Assembly (NCBI GenBank): GCA_900552125.1 | Contig: URYK01000009.1 | Location: 15,555 to 79,554 of the forward strand | Reading direction: 5' to 3' | Source of the DNA: an uncultured Solobacterium sp. | Lineage (GTDB): Bacteria; Bacillota_I; Bacilli_A; Erysipelotrichales; Erysipelotrichaceae | DNA: 64,000 nt | Shown: one piece after another, positions 17,735 through 26,996 of the stretch | Position numbering within the stretch: the first letter of the stretch is position 1 | Layout: the number at the start of each line of letters is the position of its first letter | Position numbers and translations under genes: made by a program | The notes under the pieces: model-generated | Database searches by the model: none | Seen by the model: only the letters and a program-made list of their open reading frames with translations | Told to the model about the DNA's origin: nothing

Positions 17735-18709
17735 TTATAATTCAATATAGCTGCCAGCCCAGGTAAATCCTGCACCAAAACCGGTTAATACTAGCTTCAT
17801 TCCTGGTTTCAGCAAGCCTTTCTCACTCATTTCTCCAAGTGCTAAAGGAATACTGGCCGCCGATGTATTACCATATTCATCAATATTGATATAGACATGT
17901 TCCATATCTACTTTCATATGTTTACATACATGATTGATAATTCTTATATTTGCCTGATGCGGTACGATCCAATCAATTTCAGAAATATCCACATCTGCTT
18001 GTTTTAAAACATCTTCAATGGCTTCCTGCATAGCCTTGATCGCAAAACGAAACGTTGCGCTTCCTTCCATATTGACATAAGAAGGAAGAAAAGTCTGTTC
18101 GCTAAATAATGGTCTAGGAAGAGGAGCATCGCTGTGGATAATTCCTTTCGCATCTCCCATACTACGCGCAAAATGCAAGATTCTTTTATCTGTTTCTTCT
18201 TGTTTTAAAACAATTGCTCCTGCACCATCCGCAAAAATAATACAAGTATTGCGATCCTTCCAATTTAACTGTTTACTAATGACTTCTGCCCCAATGACAA
18301 GTGCGCAATGAGCCTGATTCATCGCAAGTAGTGCATGTGCGTTTTGTAATGCATATAAAAATCCGCTGCATGCCGCATTGATATCAAAAGCCATCACCGG
18401 CTGATCATTCATTCCCAGCTTTTCCTGAATCAGACAAGCTGTAGAAGGAGTTGTCTTATCTGGTGTAAAGGTTGCGCAGATAATCAAATCTACTTCTTTT
18501 GGATCAACACCAGAACGTTCTAATGCCATCTGTGCTGCTTTTGTTCCTAAATCACTTGTATTCTCATCTTCTGATATATAACGAGAACGAATTCCAGTTC
18601 TTGTGGAAATCCATTCATCATTCGTATCTACAAACGTACTCAATTCATCATTGGTTACTTTTCGTTTTGCCTTTGCATAGCCAAATCCTTTGATGCTACA
18701 GCTCTTCAT
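17735..18709 (-). CDS. fabH: 3-oxoacyl-[ACP] synthase III
   Basis: Starts chain synthesis by condensing acetyl-CoA (or branched acyl-CoA) with malonyl-ACP. Cys in NAACSGFLYAL, His in VPHQANIRI, Asn in EYGNTSAASIP. The frame is open to 18784, but I start at the ATG at 18709 ([12 protein letters not shown]), which aligns with FabH N-termini and overlaps the accA end by only 14 bases. Length 324 residues. The ribosome site is weak, which suggests coupling to accA translation. Confidence 0.94.
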   Translation of the reverse strand: MKSCSIKGFGYAKAKRKVTNDELSTFVDTNDEWISTRTGIRSRYISEDENTSDLGTKAAQMALERSGVDPKEVDLIICATFTPDKTTPSTACLIQEKLGMNDQPVMAFDINAACSGFLYALQNAHALLAMNQAHCALVIGAEVISKQLNWKDRNTCIIFADGAGAIVLKQEETDKRILHFARSMGDAKGIIHSDAPLPRPLFSEQTFLPSYVNMEGSATFRFAIKAMQEAIEDVLKQADVDISEIDWIVPHQANIRIINHVCKHMKVDMEHVYINIDEYGNTSAASIPLALGEMSEKGLLKPGMKLVLTGFGAGFTWAGSYIEL

Positions 18710-19628
18710 AGTTCTGACCCATCTTTCTAAATTTCTCATAACGTTCCTGAAGCAACGTTTTTTCTTTCTTTTTACATAGTTCATCTAAAACGATTTCCAT
18801 TTGTTTTCGTAAATGCTCAATTACATACTCAAAACAAACATGAGCACCTCCGTTTGGTTCTGGAATAATCGTATCAATGATACCTTTTCGCTTTAAATCC
18901 TTTGCGGTAAGTTCCATGACTCCTGCAGCTTCTGCTGCTCTAGTTTCATCTTTCCACAAAATACTCGCAAAGCCCTCTGGGGATAAAATGGAATACATGG
19001 CATGTTCCAGCATCATGATATGATCTGCTACTGAAAACGCCAATGCACCTCCGCTTCCACCTTCACTTAAGACTATCGCAAGTACTGGAGTACGAATCGT
19101 AGAGAAGACTTCTAAACATTGTGCGATTGCTTCTGCCTGTCCTCTCTCTTCTGCTTCTTTACCAGGATAAGCTCCTGCTGTATCTACTAAAGTAATGATT
19201 GGACGATGAAATTTTTCTGCCTGTTTTGCCAGACGTAATGCTTTTCGATAGCCCTCTGGATGTAACATGCCAAAGTTACGTTTCATATTATCTGCTAACG
19301 TTTTTCCTTTGCTTTGCGCTAAAACTGTTACACTTCTTCCATTGAAAGTAGCCAATCCACCCTGACATGCGGCATCATCTCCAAAAGCACGATCACCATG
19401 AAGTTCCATAAAATCAGGAAATAATTCACGGATATAGTCTTCCGCTTTTGGACGTTTTGGATGACGAGCTAGATATACAGTATCCCAAGCATCTATATGC
19501 TTCATGCCTTCTTTGCGAATAGTTTCGATTTCATGACGAAGTTTATCAGCTTCTGCACTTTGTGAATTCATCGTGGCAAGCTGAGCTTCTAAAACCGCAA
19601 TTTTTTCTTCACATTCTTTTATGCTCAT
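18696..19628 (-). CDS. accA: Acetyl-CoA carboxylase carboxyltransferase subunit alpha
   Basis: With AccD transfers carboxybiotin CO2 to acetyl-Co[40 protein letters not shown] and [17 protein letters not shown] are characteristic. 310 residues. ATG overlaps the accD stop by four bases (ATGA), so the two subunits are translated together. Confidence 0.96.
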   Translation of the reverse strand: MSIKECEEKIAVLEAQLATMNSQSAEADKLRHEIETIRKEGMKHIDAWDTVYLARHPKRPKAEDYIRELFPDFMELHGDRAFGDDAACQGGLATFNGRSVTVLAQSKGKTLADNMKRNFGMLHPEGYRKALRLAKQAEKFHRPIITLVDTAGAYPGKEAEERGQAEAIAQCLEVFSTIRTPVLAIVLSEGGSGGALAFSVADHIMMLEHAMYSILSPEGFASILWKDETRAAEAAGVMELTAKDLKRKGIIDTIIPEPNGGAHVCFEYVIEHLRKQMEIVLDELCKKKEKTLLQERYEKFRKMGQNYEEL

Positions 19629-20497
19629 GAGGATCTCCTTTCATGAAAGTTTAAGATACGAATTAAGGTTTCTCTACTATCCTTACGTTCTACAATAGCA
19701 TCAATAAAGCCCTTTTCCAATAAAAATTCAGCTTTCTGAAAATTCTTTGGAAGTTCTTCTTTTACCGTTGAGGCAATTACTCGTTTCCCGGCAAATCCGA
19801 TCAGACAATCCGGTTCACTCAGAATAATATCTCCCAACATAGCAAAGCTGGCACTTACTCCACCTGTAGTAGGATGTGTAAAATAAGATATATACAACAA
19901 GCCTGCATCATTATGTTTTGCTAGTGCACTACTGGTTTTTGCCATTTGCACCAAAGATAGAATACCTTCCTGCATTCTAGCACCGCCGCTTGTGGAAAAT
20001 ATCAATAACGGAAGTTTCTTTTTAGTCGCATATTCAATACATCTCGTAATTTTTTCTCCAACGATCTGTCCCATGCTTCCCATAAAGAAATTACTATCCA
20101 TGACCGCAATTGCTGTTTTATGTCCTCCAATGCTGCCAACACCACAGACAACAGCTTCATATAACCCTGTTTTTTTCTGTAAACGAGATAGTTTTTCTTC
20201 ATAGCCTGGAAATTGCAGCTGATCTTCAGTTAGGACTAAACGACGATCCATTTCCACAAAGCTATTCTCATCAACAATCTGACGTAATCGCTCATGGGCT
20301 GTCAATTTCAAGTGATGCCCACAATGTGGACAAACATATAAATTATGCATTAAATCTTCAAATAAAATACTTTTCGAACAATTTGGACAACTCTTAAATA
20401 CATTTTCCGGAGCTTCCACCGGTTCCACAATAGACTGTGTTCTTCGTTTTTTAAACAAATCTAGCCGTTTTTTTCTAACCTTAAATAATTGTTCCAT
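19625..20497 (-). CDS. accD: Acetyl-CoA carboxylase carboxyltransferase subunit beta
   Basis: 290 residues with an N-terminal four-Cys zinc ribbon: [10 protein letters not shown] and YVCPHCGHH. Carboxyltransferase motif [15 protein letters not shown] follows. It overlaps the accC end by 17 bases and accA by four. Confidence 0.96.
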   Translation of the reverse strand: MEQLFKVRKKRLDLFKKRRTQSIVEPVEAPENVFKSCPNCSKSILFEDLMHNLYVCPHCGHHLKLTAHERLRQIVDENSFVEMDRRLVLTEDQLQFPGYEEKLSRLQKKTGLYEAVVCGVGSIGGHKTAIAVMDSNFFMGSMGQIVGEKITRCIEYATKKKLPLLIFSTSGGARMQEGILSLVQMAKTSSALAKHNDAGLLYISYFTHPTTGGVSASFAMLGDIILSEPDCLIGFAGKRVIASTVKEELPKNFQKAEFLLEKGFIDAIVERKDSRETLIRILNFHERRSS

Positions 20498-21848
20498 CCT
20501 CTTTCAGCTCCTTTATGAACGTATCCATGAATCCTGTATCATAACGTCCACCAATAAATGTCGCATGATGAAGAAGAAGATATTGAAATTCAATATTTGT
20601 CTCAACACCTTCAATAAGCAATTCTTCTAATGCTGAGCGCATACGTTTTATACACTCTAAACGTGTATCTGCATACGTAATGACTTTCGCAATCATAGAA
20701 TCATAATATGGTGGTATCGTGTAGCCGTTATAAACTGCACTTTCAATGCGCACTCTTCTTCCCTGTGGGAAATTAATAAATTTGATTTCTCCAGGACTAG
20801 GTGCAAAATTCTGTTTTATATTTTCCGCATTGATACGACATTCAATCGCATGACCATGGCAAACAATATCTTCCTGCTGATAAGCTAATTTATGTCCATC
20901 CGCAATACGAATCTGCTGTTTAATCAAATCAATTCCGCATATTTCCTCGGAAATGGTATGTTCTACTTGAATACGAGTATTCATTTCCATAAAATAATAA
21001 GAACCTCTGGCATCTAATAGAAATTCAATCGTACCAACACTATCATAGCCCACACTTTTTGCCGCTCTAACTGCATCCGCAAGTAAATTTTTACGAACAT
21101 CATCTTTCAGAATATGGCATGGGGCTTCTTCTAATATTTTCTGATTTCTTCGCTGGCAAGAACAATCACGTTCATATAAATGTACGACATTTCCAAATTT
21201 ATCAGCTATCAGCTGTACTTCCACATGTTTTGGCTCCACAATAAATTTTTCCATATATACAGCATCATCACCAAAATTAGCAAGTGCCTCTGCCTTAGCC
21301 GTTTCATATGCATCCACCAATTCTTCCTTTGAATCGGCTCTACGCATACCACGGCCTCCACCGCCATTACTAGCTTTGATCAAAACCGGATAACCGATAT
21401 TTTCTGCCATTGCGACAGCTTCTTCTACAGTTTTTAATACATCTTTACTACCAGGTATAACAGGAACATTCGCTTCCATCATACATTGACGAGCATTGTT
21501 TTTATCTCCCATTTTCTCAATCACATCTGGATTTGGACCTACAAAAATCATGCCACACTGCATAACTAGTCGTGCAAATTTCGCATTTTCACTTAAAAAA
21601 CCAAATCCCGGGTGAATCGCATCACAGCCTGTCATACATGCTGCACTCACTATATTCTGCATATTTAGATAACTGTCATTTGCTCTAGGGCCACCAATAC
21701 AAACAGCATAATCTGCTAACTGAACATGAAGTGCATCTTTATCTGCTGTAGAATACACAGCTACTGTTTCGATATTCATTTCCTTACAGGTACGAATGAT
21801 ACGAACAGCAATTTCACCGCGGTTCGCAATTAATAAACGACGAATCAT
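20481..21848 (-). CDS. accC: Biotin carboxylase
   Basis: ATP-grasp enzyme that carboxylates biotin on Acc[17 protein letters not shown] at the N-terminus, glycine-rich [31 protein letters not shown] and [14 protein letters not shown] are all present. 455 residues. ATGA overlap with accB. Confidence 0.97.
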   Translation of the reverse strand: MIRRLLIANRGEIAVRIIRTCKEMNIETVAVYSTADKDALHVQLADYAVCIGGPRANDSYLNMQNIVSAACMTGCDAIHPGFGFLSENAKFARLVMQCGMIFVGPNPDVIEKMGDKNNARQCMMEANVPVIPGSKDVLKTVEEAVAMAENIGYPVLIKASNGGGGRGMRRADSKEELVDAYETAKAEALANFGDDAVYMEKFIVEPKHVEVQLIADKFGNVVHLYERDCSCQRRNQKILEEAPCHILKDDVRKNLLADAVRAAKSVGYDSVGTIEFLLDARGSYYFMEMNTRIQVEHTISEEICGIDLIKQQIRIADGHKLAYQQEDIVCHGHAIECRINAENIKQNFAPSPGEIKFINFPQGRRVRIESAVYNGYTIPPYYDSMIAKVITYADTRLECIKRMRSALEELLIEGVETNIEFQYLLLHHATFIGGRYDTGFMDTFIKELKEDGTII

Positions 21849-22300
21849 GCGGCATCACCAATACGAATCAATTCCTGATCGTACTCTACCATGGATTCAT
21901 TCGTCACTACGATTTCCTGTACAATTCCATCTACAGGAGAAGGAATTTCATTCATAACCTTCATGGCTTCAATAATACAAAGTGTTTCTCCTTTTTTCAC
22001 ATGCTGCCCAATTTCTACAAGAGGTGTTCCACCTTGTGTACGAGAATTATAAAATGTACCTACTAATGGAGCTTTTACCCAAGTACCGCTTGCTTTTTCT
22101 TCCTTCGCTGTCTCTTTCACCGGTGCTGATTCAACAGATGTAGTCTGTATGCTTTGAGGTGCTTCCTGCTGTATTGCGACAGCTTTTACCTTAGGCTCTT
22201 TCTCCATCTTTAATTTCATATTATCTATTTCCAACTCCATCTTATGAAGTTTACTACTCTCAAATATCTGTACAATTTCTTTAATTTTATCTGTATTCAT
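21845..22300 (-). CDS. accB: Biotin carboxyl carrier protein
   Basis: 151 residues: N-terminal helix (MNTDKIKEIVQIFE), an Ala/Pro/Glu-rich linker and the biotinyl domain with the lysine in IEAMKVMNEIPS (Val replaces the more common Met after Lys). Start at 22300: GGGAGG is eight bases upstream, while the ATG two codons earlier (22306) is only two bases away. First gene after the terminator-like hairpin that separates it from acpP. Confidence 0.95.
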   Translation of the reverse strand: MNTDKIKEIVQIFESSKLHKMELEIDNMKLKMEKEPKVKAVAIQQEAPQSIQTTSVESAPVKETAKEEKASGTWVKAPLVGTFYNSRTQGGTPLVEIGQHVKKGETLCIIEAMKVMNEIPSPVDGIVQEIVVTNESMVEYDQELIRIGDAA

Positions 22301-22319
22301 ATGCATAACCTCCCATGGA

Positions 22320-22348
22320 TTTTAAAAAAGCCAAGAAACCTTGGCTTT
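22320..22348 (-). terminator. Terminator/attenuator between acpP and accB
   Basis: Nine-bp stem AAAGCCAAG/CTTGGCTTT (22327-22348) with a 4-base loop, followed on the minus strand by a T-run into 22321. No promoter is evident between it and accB, so it probably trims most transcripts, giving more acpP than acc/fab mRNA. Confidence 0.8.
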
Positions 22349-22355
22349 CTCTTTC

Positions 22356-22580
22356 TTACGCTTTGCTTTCCAGCAGGTTTACAATATCTGCTACGGTAAC
22401 AAGTTTTGCTAATTCCTCATCTTCAATACGAACATCGAATTCTGTTTCAAGTTCTAGAGAAAGCTCAACTGCTGCCAAAGAATCAATTCCTAAATCATCT
22501 TTTAGGTTAGCTTCCATTGTAATCATATCTTCATCAACGTTAATTGCTTCAACTAATACTTCTTTTACTTTTTCAAACAT
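22356..22580 (-). CDS. acpP: Acyl carrier protein
   Basis: 74 residues, acidic, with the phosphopantetheine Ser in LGIDSLAAVELSLELE. GAGGAGG seven bases before the ATG. First gene of the fatty-acid operon. The hairpin directly after it fits the need for high ACP levels compared with the enzymes. Confidence 0.97.
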   Translation of the reverse strand: MFEKVKEVLVEAINVDEDMITMEANLKDDLGIDSLAAVELSLELETEFDVRIEDEELAKLVTVADIVNLLESKA

Positions 22581-22615
22581 ACAAGTTCCTCCTCAAATTC
22601 ATTTTGACTGTAATC

Positions 22616-22644
22616 AGAATAACACTACTGGTAAGTAATGTCAA
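22616..22644 (-). promoter_or_regulatory. Proximal promoter of acpP/fab operon
   Basis: Minus strand TTGACA (22639-22644), 17-base spacer, TATTCT (22616-22621) with TG upstream. The start would be about 30 bases before the acpP ATG. Confidence 0.75.
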
Positions 22645-22649
22645 CTATT

Positions 22650-22705
22650 TTAGTATTAAATACTAGATTTAAGCGTAAATAATAACCCTAGTATTTATAA
22701 CTAGG
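22650..22705. promoter_or_regulatory. Two palindromes upstream of the proximal fab promoter
   Basis: TAGTATT-A-AATACTA (22651-22665) sits just upstream of the -35 box. Extended to TTAGTA-N5-TACTAG (22650-22666) it has the spacing of the FapR box, though the inner bases differ. CCTAGT-N7-ACTAGG (22687-22705) lies further up. They are probably regulator sites; the protein is not in the window. Confidence 0.5.
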
Positions 22706-22771
22706 ACAAATTGATTAGTTATTTTGGTCGAAAATGAATTCCAAATTCAGAATACTTTGAAATCCAATGCG

Positions 22772-22815
22772 ATTATACTACTTTGAATATCAAATGTAAA
22801 TAGTTTGATATTCAA
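22772..22815 (-). promoter_or_regulatory. Distal fab promoter with FabT-like operators
   Basis: Minus strand TTTACA (22795-22800), 17-base spacer, TATAAT (22772-22777). The spacer is almost entirely the palindrome TTTGATATTCAAA (22782-22794), one base from the reported FabT core TTTGATTATCAAA; a second copy lies just upstream (22804-22815). A repressor bound there would block the promoter. No FabT/MarR gene is in the window. Confidence 0.6.
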
Positions 22816-22881
22816 TATTTTATTTTTCACACATTTTCCCATAATCATATTCAACAATTCTTTTATAAAAATGAAAGAACA

Positions 22882-22890
22882 TGCTACAAT
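22882..22890 (+). promoter_or_regulatory. Extended -10 of the hflX promoter
   Basis: TGC-TACAAT at 22882-22890, about 38 bases before the hflX start. No good -35 box, as is common for extended -10 promoters. Confidence 0.45.
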
Positions 22891-22927
22891 AGACACATAA
22901 TACTCTATGAGTATAAGGAGGTATTCC

Positions 22928-24172
22928 ATGCTAAAGGCTGCTATCGTATTTGCGGATCTTCACGAACAAAAGGATCAGAATGATGAATTTATTGAACTTG
23001 TGAAAGCTGCTGATATGGAAATTGAACATATATTTACCCAAAATTTAAAAAGTATCACCTTAAAAACATATATCGGAATTGGTAAATGCCATGAAATAAG
23101 AGATTACATCGCAGAACATGATTTAGATTATATTATTTTTAACCATGATTTAAGTGCTATCCAAATAAAGAACCTTGAAGATATTTTCCAGTTACCTATT
23201 ATGGATCGAACAGAGTTAATTCTTTCTATATTCCAAAATAGAGCACACACTCCAACCGCAAGACTACAAGTAGAAAGCGCAACACTTAAGAAAATGCTTC
23301 CACGTCTGATAGGTTCAAACACACAGTTATCTAGACAAGGAGGAAGCGGTAAAAATAAAGGTGCAGGTGAAAAACAGCTGGAACTTGATCGAAGAAGAAT
23401 ACATTCTCGTATTCAAGAAGTTCAAAGAGAATTAAAGAAATTAGAAACACAAAGAAATACACAACGACGTTCTAGACAAAAAAGCATGCTGCCATTTGTT
23501 TCTTTAGTTGGCTACACCAATGCTGGAAAGAGTACAATTATGAATATGCTATTACAGCACAGTAAATCTTCTGAAGAAAAAATGGTATTTGAAGAAGATA
23601 TGTTATTCGCAACACTAGACACAAGTATCCGCCATATTGATTTAGCAGATGGTTCTTCTTTTCTATTATCCGATACAGTAGGTTTCATTAGTGAGCTTCC
23701 TCATGATCTATTTGAAGCCTTTCATTCTACATTGGAAGAAGTTCGCTATGCTTCCCTATTAATTCAGGTAGTAGATGTTTCCAATAGTGATTATCATAGA
23801 CAAATGGAAATCACTCAACAAACCTTACAGGAAATTCATGCATCTGATATTCCTATGATTACTGTTTATAATAAATGTGATCAAAGTGATTACTCCTATC
23901 CTATCGTACATGACCATGAAATCTATATGAGCGCAAAACAACAGGTAGGAATAGAAGAATTATTAGAACTAATTCATCGTCATCTTTATCCTGATGAAAA
24001 ACATGTGCATATGTTACTGCCATATACACAGACTGCAATTTATTCATTATTAATGAAATATGCTAAAGTTATAAGTCGAGAGGATAAAGAAGATGGCTTA
24101 CATCTAGAAGCAATCTTACCAGATGCATATTATCAAAAATATAAAAAGTATGTGACTAATATCATTTTATAA
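22928..24172 (+). CDS. hflX: Ribosome-associated GTPase HflX
   Basis: Splits stalled or hibernating ribosomes. N-terminal HflX domain, then GGSGKNKGAGEKQLELDRR, a coiled segment, and the G domain: GYTNAGKSTIMN (G1), DTVGFISELPHDLFEAFHST (G3 and HflX signature), TVYNKCD (G4). 414 residues from the ATG at 22928, chosen because AGGAGG is six bases upstream; an in-frame codon at 22907 has none. Monocistronic. Confidence 0.95.
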   Translation: MLKAAIVFADLHEQKDQNDEFIELVKAADMEIEHIFTQNLKSITLKTYIGIGKCHEIRDYIAEHDLDYIIFNHDLSAIQIKNLEDIFQLPIMDRTELILSIFQNRAHTPTARLQVESATLKKMLPRLIGSNTQLSRQGGSGKNKGAGEKQLELDRRRIHSRIQEVQRELKKLETQRNTQRRSRQKSMLPFVSLVGYTNAGKSTIMNMLLQHSKSSEEKMVFEEDMLFATLDTSIRHIDLADGSSFLLSDTVGFISELPHDLFEAFHSTLEEVRYASLLIQVVDVSNSDYHRQMEITQQTLQEIHASDIPMITVYNKCDQSDYSYPIVHDHEIYMSAKQQVGIEELLELIHRHLYPDEKHVHMLLPYTQTAIYSLLMKYAKVISREDKEDGLHLEAILPDAYYQKYKKYVTNIIL

Positions 24173-24176
24173 ATGT

Positions 24177-24197
24177 ATAAAAACCAGAAACTTGAAT
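24177..24197 (+). repeat. 21-bp direct repeat, copy 1 (copy 2 at 25047-25067)
   Basis: Identical 21 bases (core AAAACCAGAAACTTGAAT) occur in the terminators on both sides of the higBA pair, 870 bases apart. The right arms differ in sequence detail. They mark the edges of the toxin-antitoxin insertion or a duplicated terminator. Confidence 0.8.
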
Positions 24198-24228
24198 AAA
24201 GAATATTCATTTTTCTGATTTTTATTTG
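24179..24228 (+). terminator. Terminator after hflX
   Basis: CAGAAA-N2-TGAAT pairs with ATTCA-N2-TTTCTG, followed by a T-run. Its left arm lies in a 21-base sequence repeated at 25047-25067. Confidence 0.75.
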
Positions 24229-24309
24229 TCGCATTAGATTACATTTTGTTGATATGATATGAAAAAAACTACTAAAAGAATGAACAAAAAAATTTTTCAA
24301 TCAAATAAG

Positions 24310-24338
24310 TTGATTTTTGATATCATTTATGCTATCAT
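24310..24338 (+). promoter_or_regulatory. Promoter of higBA
   Basis: TTGATT (24310-24315), 17-base spacer, TATCAT (24333-24338) with TGC upstream. The spacer holds the palindrome TGATATCA, a possible HigA operator. Confidence 0.55.
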
Positions 24339-24361
24339 TCTAATATAGAGGGTGGGATAGT

Positions 24362-24733
24362 ATGAATAAGATAGAATTTTTTGAAGATGAGAATGGAAAA
24401 TCAGATGTTTTGGATTTTTTAGAAGAAATTCGTTTAAAATCCAAGAACAATAAGAATTATAGAATACAATATAGACAAATAATGTTTTATATTAATCTTT
24501 TAAAAGAGAACGGTTCAACGTTAAACTCTAATATTATGAAAAATATTGATGAAGACATTTGGGAATTAAGACCAGGATACAATAGAGTATTTTATTTTTA
24601 TTATGATAAAAGTGAAACATATGTTTTACTTCATCATTTTAGAAAAAAATCACAAAAGACCCCCAAACGAGAAATAGTTAAAGCAAAAAATGAAAGAAAC
24701 TCATATTTATTAAGAAAGGAGTGTTCTAAATGA
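24362..24733 (+). CDS. higB: HigB/RelE-type toxin (Gp49-like)
   Basis: 123 residues, type II toxin of the phage Gp49/HigB branch, a ribosome-dependent mRNA nuclease. The family's end pattern is clear: IWELRPGYNRVFYFY, VLLHHFRKKSQKTP and a basic tail. It comes before its antitoxin, the reversed order typical of higBA, and overlaps it by four bases (ATGA). Confidence 0.88.
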   Translation: MNKIEFFEDENGKSDVLDFLEEIRLKSKNNKNYRIQYRQIMFYINLLKENGSTLNSNIMKNIDEDIWELRPGYNRVFYFYYDKSETYVLLHHFRKKSQKTPKREIVKAKNERNSYLLRKECSK

Positions 24734-25005
24734 AAACCTTAGATTCTTATATTGAAGGATTAAAAGAAACTGATAATGATGCTTATCAGGACTGTAAAGA
24801 AATGGAAGAACTAGCCAAATTGGTCAGCCAAGTAATAAAGCAAAGAAATAAATTAGGAATATCTCAAAGAGAACTTGCTGAAATGTGTGGTTTACCACAA
24901 TCATCAATCGCAAGATTTGAAACTATGAAAAATTCACCTAATCTTAATACCCTTATTAATATCTGTAGTCATTTAGGTCTTAAAATAAGTATTATAAATC
25001 ATTAA
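24730..25005 (+). CDS. higA: HigA-type HTH antitoxin
   Basis: 91 residues with an XRE helix-turn-helix: GISQRELAEMCGLPQSSIARFE. Its N-terminal segment (about 1-30) probably binds the toxin. Expected to repress the pair's own promoter through the palindrome near 24318. Confidence 0.88.
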   Translation: MKTLDSYIEGLKETDNDAYQDCKEMEELAKLVSQVIKQRNKLGISQRELAEMCGLPQSSIARFETMKNSPNLNTLINICSHLGLKISIINH

Positions 25006-25048
25006 TAACTAGAACAGTGGACAGTAAAACTATTAGCATTTTTAAAAT

Positions 25049-25099
25049 AAAAACCAGAAACTTGAATGAGAAAACTCCTATTCAATTTCTGGCTTTTCT
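25049..25099 (+). terminator. Terminator after higBA
   Basis: CCAGAAA-c-TTGAAT (25054-25067) pairs with ATTCAA-t-TTCTGG (25080-25092), 13 pairs around one mismatch, then a T-rich tail. The left arm is copy 2 of the direct repeat. Confidence 0.8.
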
Positions 25100-25185
25100 T
25101 ATTTTTTCAATAATCCTAATATTATTGTATATTCTTTTCTATTCTTTTTACTGCTTCTTTGTAAACTTGTTTATCCTCTGCATAT

Positions 25186-25521
25186 TTAGTCAATTTCCAT
25201 TTCTATTTCAGGAAGTTCTGCCAAATATTCATCATCTATTCCCGTTTCCTTTAAGAATGCTTCTCTAGTAATTGTTTCACTCTCTTTGTTTCTTCTAGCT
25301 ATTGCCAGCTCCAATAAATGTAGATTTTCTTCTTTTTCTAGTAATTCTTGATATCTATCGGTAGAAATTAATGCAGCAACCGGCTTATTATTCCGTAATA
25401 TAATTTTTGAATTATCTTTATTTAATCCATCAAATATCTTTTTTGCTCCTGCTTTTGTCAGTTCACTTATAGAGATAGTTGAATTAAGAAAAGTTTTAAG
25501 CATATTAGAGTTCATATTCAA
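25186..25521 (-). CDS. Phd/YefM-type antitoxin without a recognisable toxin
   Basis: 111 residues. ISISELTKAGAKKIFDGLN and IILRNNKPVAALISTDRYQELLE match the Phd/YefM DNA-binding domain; the acidic tail would bind a toxin. The start is TTG at 25521, six bases after GGAGAG. No toxin frame of normal size follows: only a 23-codon frame (TTG at 25193, stop at 25122) overlaps its end. It is therefore an orphan antitoxin or one whose partner has been lost. Confidence 0.8.
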   Translation of the reverse strand: MNMNSNMLKTFLNSTISISELTKAGAKKIFDGLNKDNSKIILRNNKPVAALISTDRYQELLEKEENLHLLELAIARRNKESETITREAFLKETGIDDEYLAELPEIEMEID

Positions 25522-25619
25522 AATATCACTCTCCTTAAATATAATTATATGTATTTAACATCAATAATTTAATAAATTTTCTAATAATTTTCGGAAAATT
25601 TTACGAAATATATAATAAC

Positions 25620-25657
25620 AAAAAAGTACTATTGCATAACAATCTATACAATAGTAC
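25620..25657 (-). terminator. Terminator of the Fe-alcohol dehydrogenase gene
   Basis: GTACTATTG (25626-25634) pairs with CAATAGTAC (25649-25657), with a T6 tail on the minus strand. Confidence 0.85.
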
Positions 25658-25670
25658 CTTTTGTACACTA

Positions 25671-26888
25671 TTAGAAATCTACTTCTGTGTCATAGTAACA
25701 GCATTTCAATAGTTTTACCATTTCTTCCTGACTTGGCTGTCTAGGGTTGCTGCCAGTACATGCATCTAATAATGCATTAGCCGCAATATCTTCAACTCTT
25801 GATAAGAATACTTCTTCACTTACAAAGCCTTCATCTGCTGGTAAACCATCTTTACCATAATGAGCAATACAATGTGGAATATTCAATTCATCGTTCATTT
25901 TACGTAGATACTGAATTAGTAAGTCAACTTTTTCTTCATCTGTAGTTCCACCTAAATGCATATAATCCGCAATGACTCCATAACGTTTTCTAGCTCTTTC
26001 ATCTTTAGAGTTAAATTTGATAACTTTTGGAAGATACATTGCATTTGCTGCACCGTGAATGATATGTGCTCCCTGATCAGCGAATACAGCTCCTGTTTTA
26101 TGAGCCATAGAGTGAACAATTCCCAATAAACCATTAGAGAATGCCTGTCCAGCAAGACACTGTGCATCATGCATAGCTGCACGAGAATCCATATTTCCAT
26201 TATAAGATAAAACTAAATGTTCCTGAATCATTTCAATCGCATGCATAGCTAATGGATCAGTATAATTACTTCCTGCTGTAGATACATATGCTTCAATCGC
26301 ATGAGTCATTGCGTCCATTCCTGTATGAGCTACTAATTTAACTGGCATAGTAGTAACCAAATCAGGGTCTACGATAGCTACATCTGGAGTGATTTCAAAA
26401 TCAGCGATTGGATATTTAATACCTTTTTCATAATCCGTAATGATAGAGAAAGCTGTTACTTCTGTAGCTGTACCTGATGTAGAAGAAATTGCACAGAAAT
26501 GTGCTTTTTTACGTAATTTAGGTAAACCAAATACTTTACACATATCTTCAAAAGTAATATCTGGATATTCATATTTGATCCACATAGCTTTTGCCGCATC
26601 AATTGGTGATCCTCCACCCATCGCAACGATCCAGTCAGGTTCAAATTCTAACATTACGTTAGCACCTTTCATAACTGTTTCTACAGATGGATCTGGTTCA
26701 ATACCTTCAAATAGTTTAACTTCCATACCTGCTTCTTCCAAGTAGGCAACTGCACGATCCAAGAAACCTCCTCTACGCATGGAGCCTCCGCCTACACAAA
26801 TGATTGCTCTTTTACCTTCTAATGTTTTTAAGGCTTCCAAAGCTCCTTTTCCATGATACATATCTCTTGGTAATGTAAATCTTTGCAT
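25671..26888 (-). CDS. Iron-containing alcohol dehydrogenase
   Basis: Type III alcohol dehydrogenase, 405 residues, NAD(P)-dependent reduction of aldehydes to alcohols in fermentation. Cofactor motif VAMGGGSPIDAAKAMW; metal ligands in HTGMDAMTHAIEAY, IVHSMAHKTGA and HGAANAMYLP. Closest in style to butanol dehydrogenases of gut anaerobes. Start chosen at 26888 (MQRFTLPRD): AAAGGAGG lies seven bases upstream; an earlier in-frame codon at 26924 does not. Own terminator. Confidence 0.93.
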   Translation of the reverse strand: MQRFTLPRDMYHGKGALEALKTLEGKRAIICVGGGSMRRGGFLDRAVAYLEEAGMEVKLFEGIEPDPSVETVMKGANVMLEFEPDWIVAMGGGSPIDAAKAMWIKYEYPDITFEDMCKVFGLPKLRKKAHFCAISSTSGTATEVTAFSIITDYEKGIKYPIADFEITPDVAIVDPDLVTTMPVKLVAHTGMDAMTHAIEAYVSTAGSNYTDPLAMHAIEMIQEHLVLSYNGNMDSRAAMHDAQCLAGQAFSNGLLGIVHSMAHKTGAVFADQGAHIIHGAANAMYLPKVIKFNSKDERARKRYGVIADYMHLGGTTDEEKVDLLIQYLRKMNDELNIPHCIAHYGKDGLPADEGFVSEEVFLSRVEDIAANALLDACTGSNPRQPSQEEMVKLLKCCYYDTEVDF

Positions 26889-26996
26889 ATTTTTTCCTCC
26901 TTTAGCTTTCGGTCTTACATTCACCTTGGTTATATCTTTATTGTACGCTTTATGAGAAATAAAAACAATTGGAAAAGCTTACATTTTTCATAATTA

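Noticed and set aside
22747..22929. 60-codon minus frame in the fab control region
   Set aside because: AT-rich frame lying over operators and promoters, with no ribosome site or family match.
25017..25268. 83-codon plus-strand hydrophobic frame after higA
   Set aside because: It runs through the higBA terminator and antisense to phd; no ribosome site.
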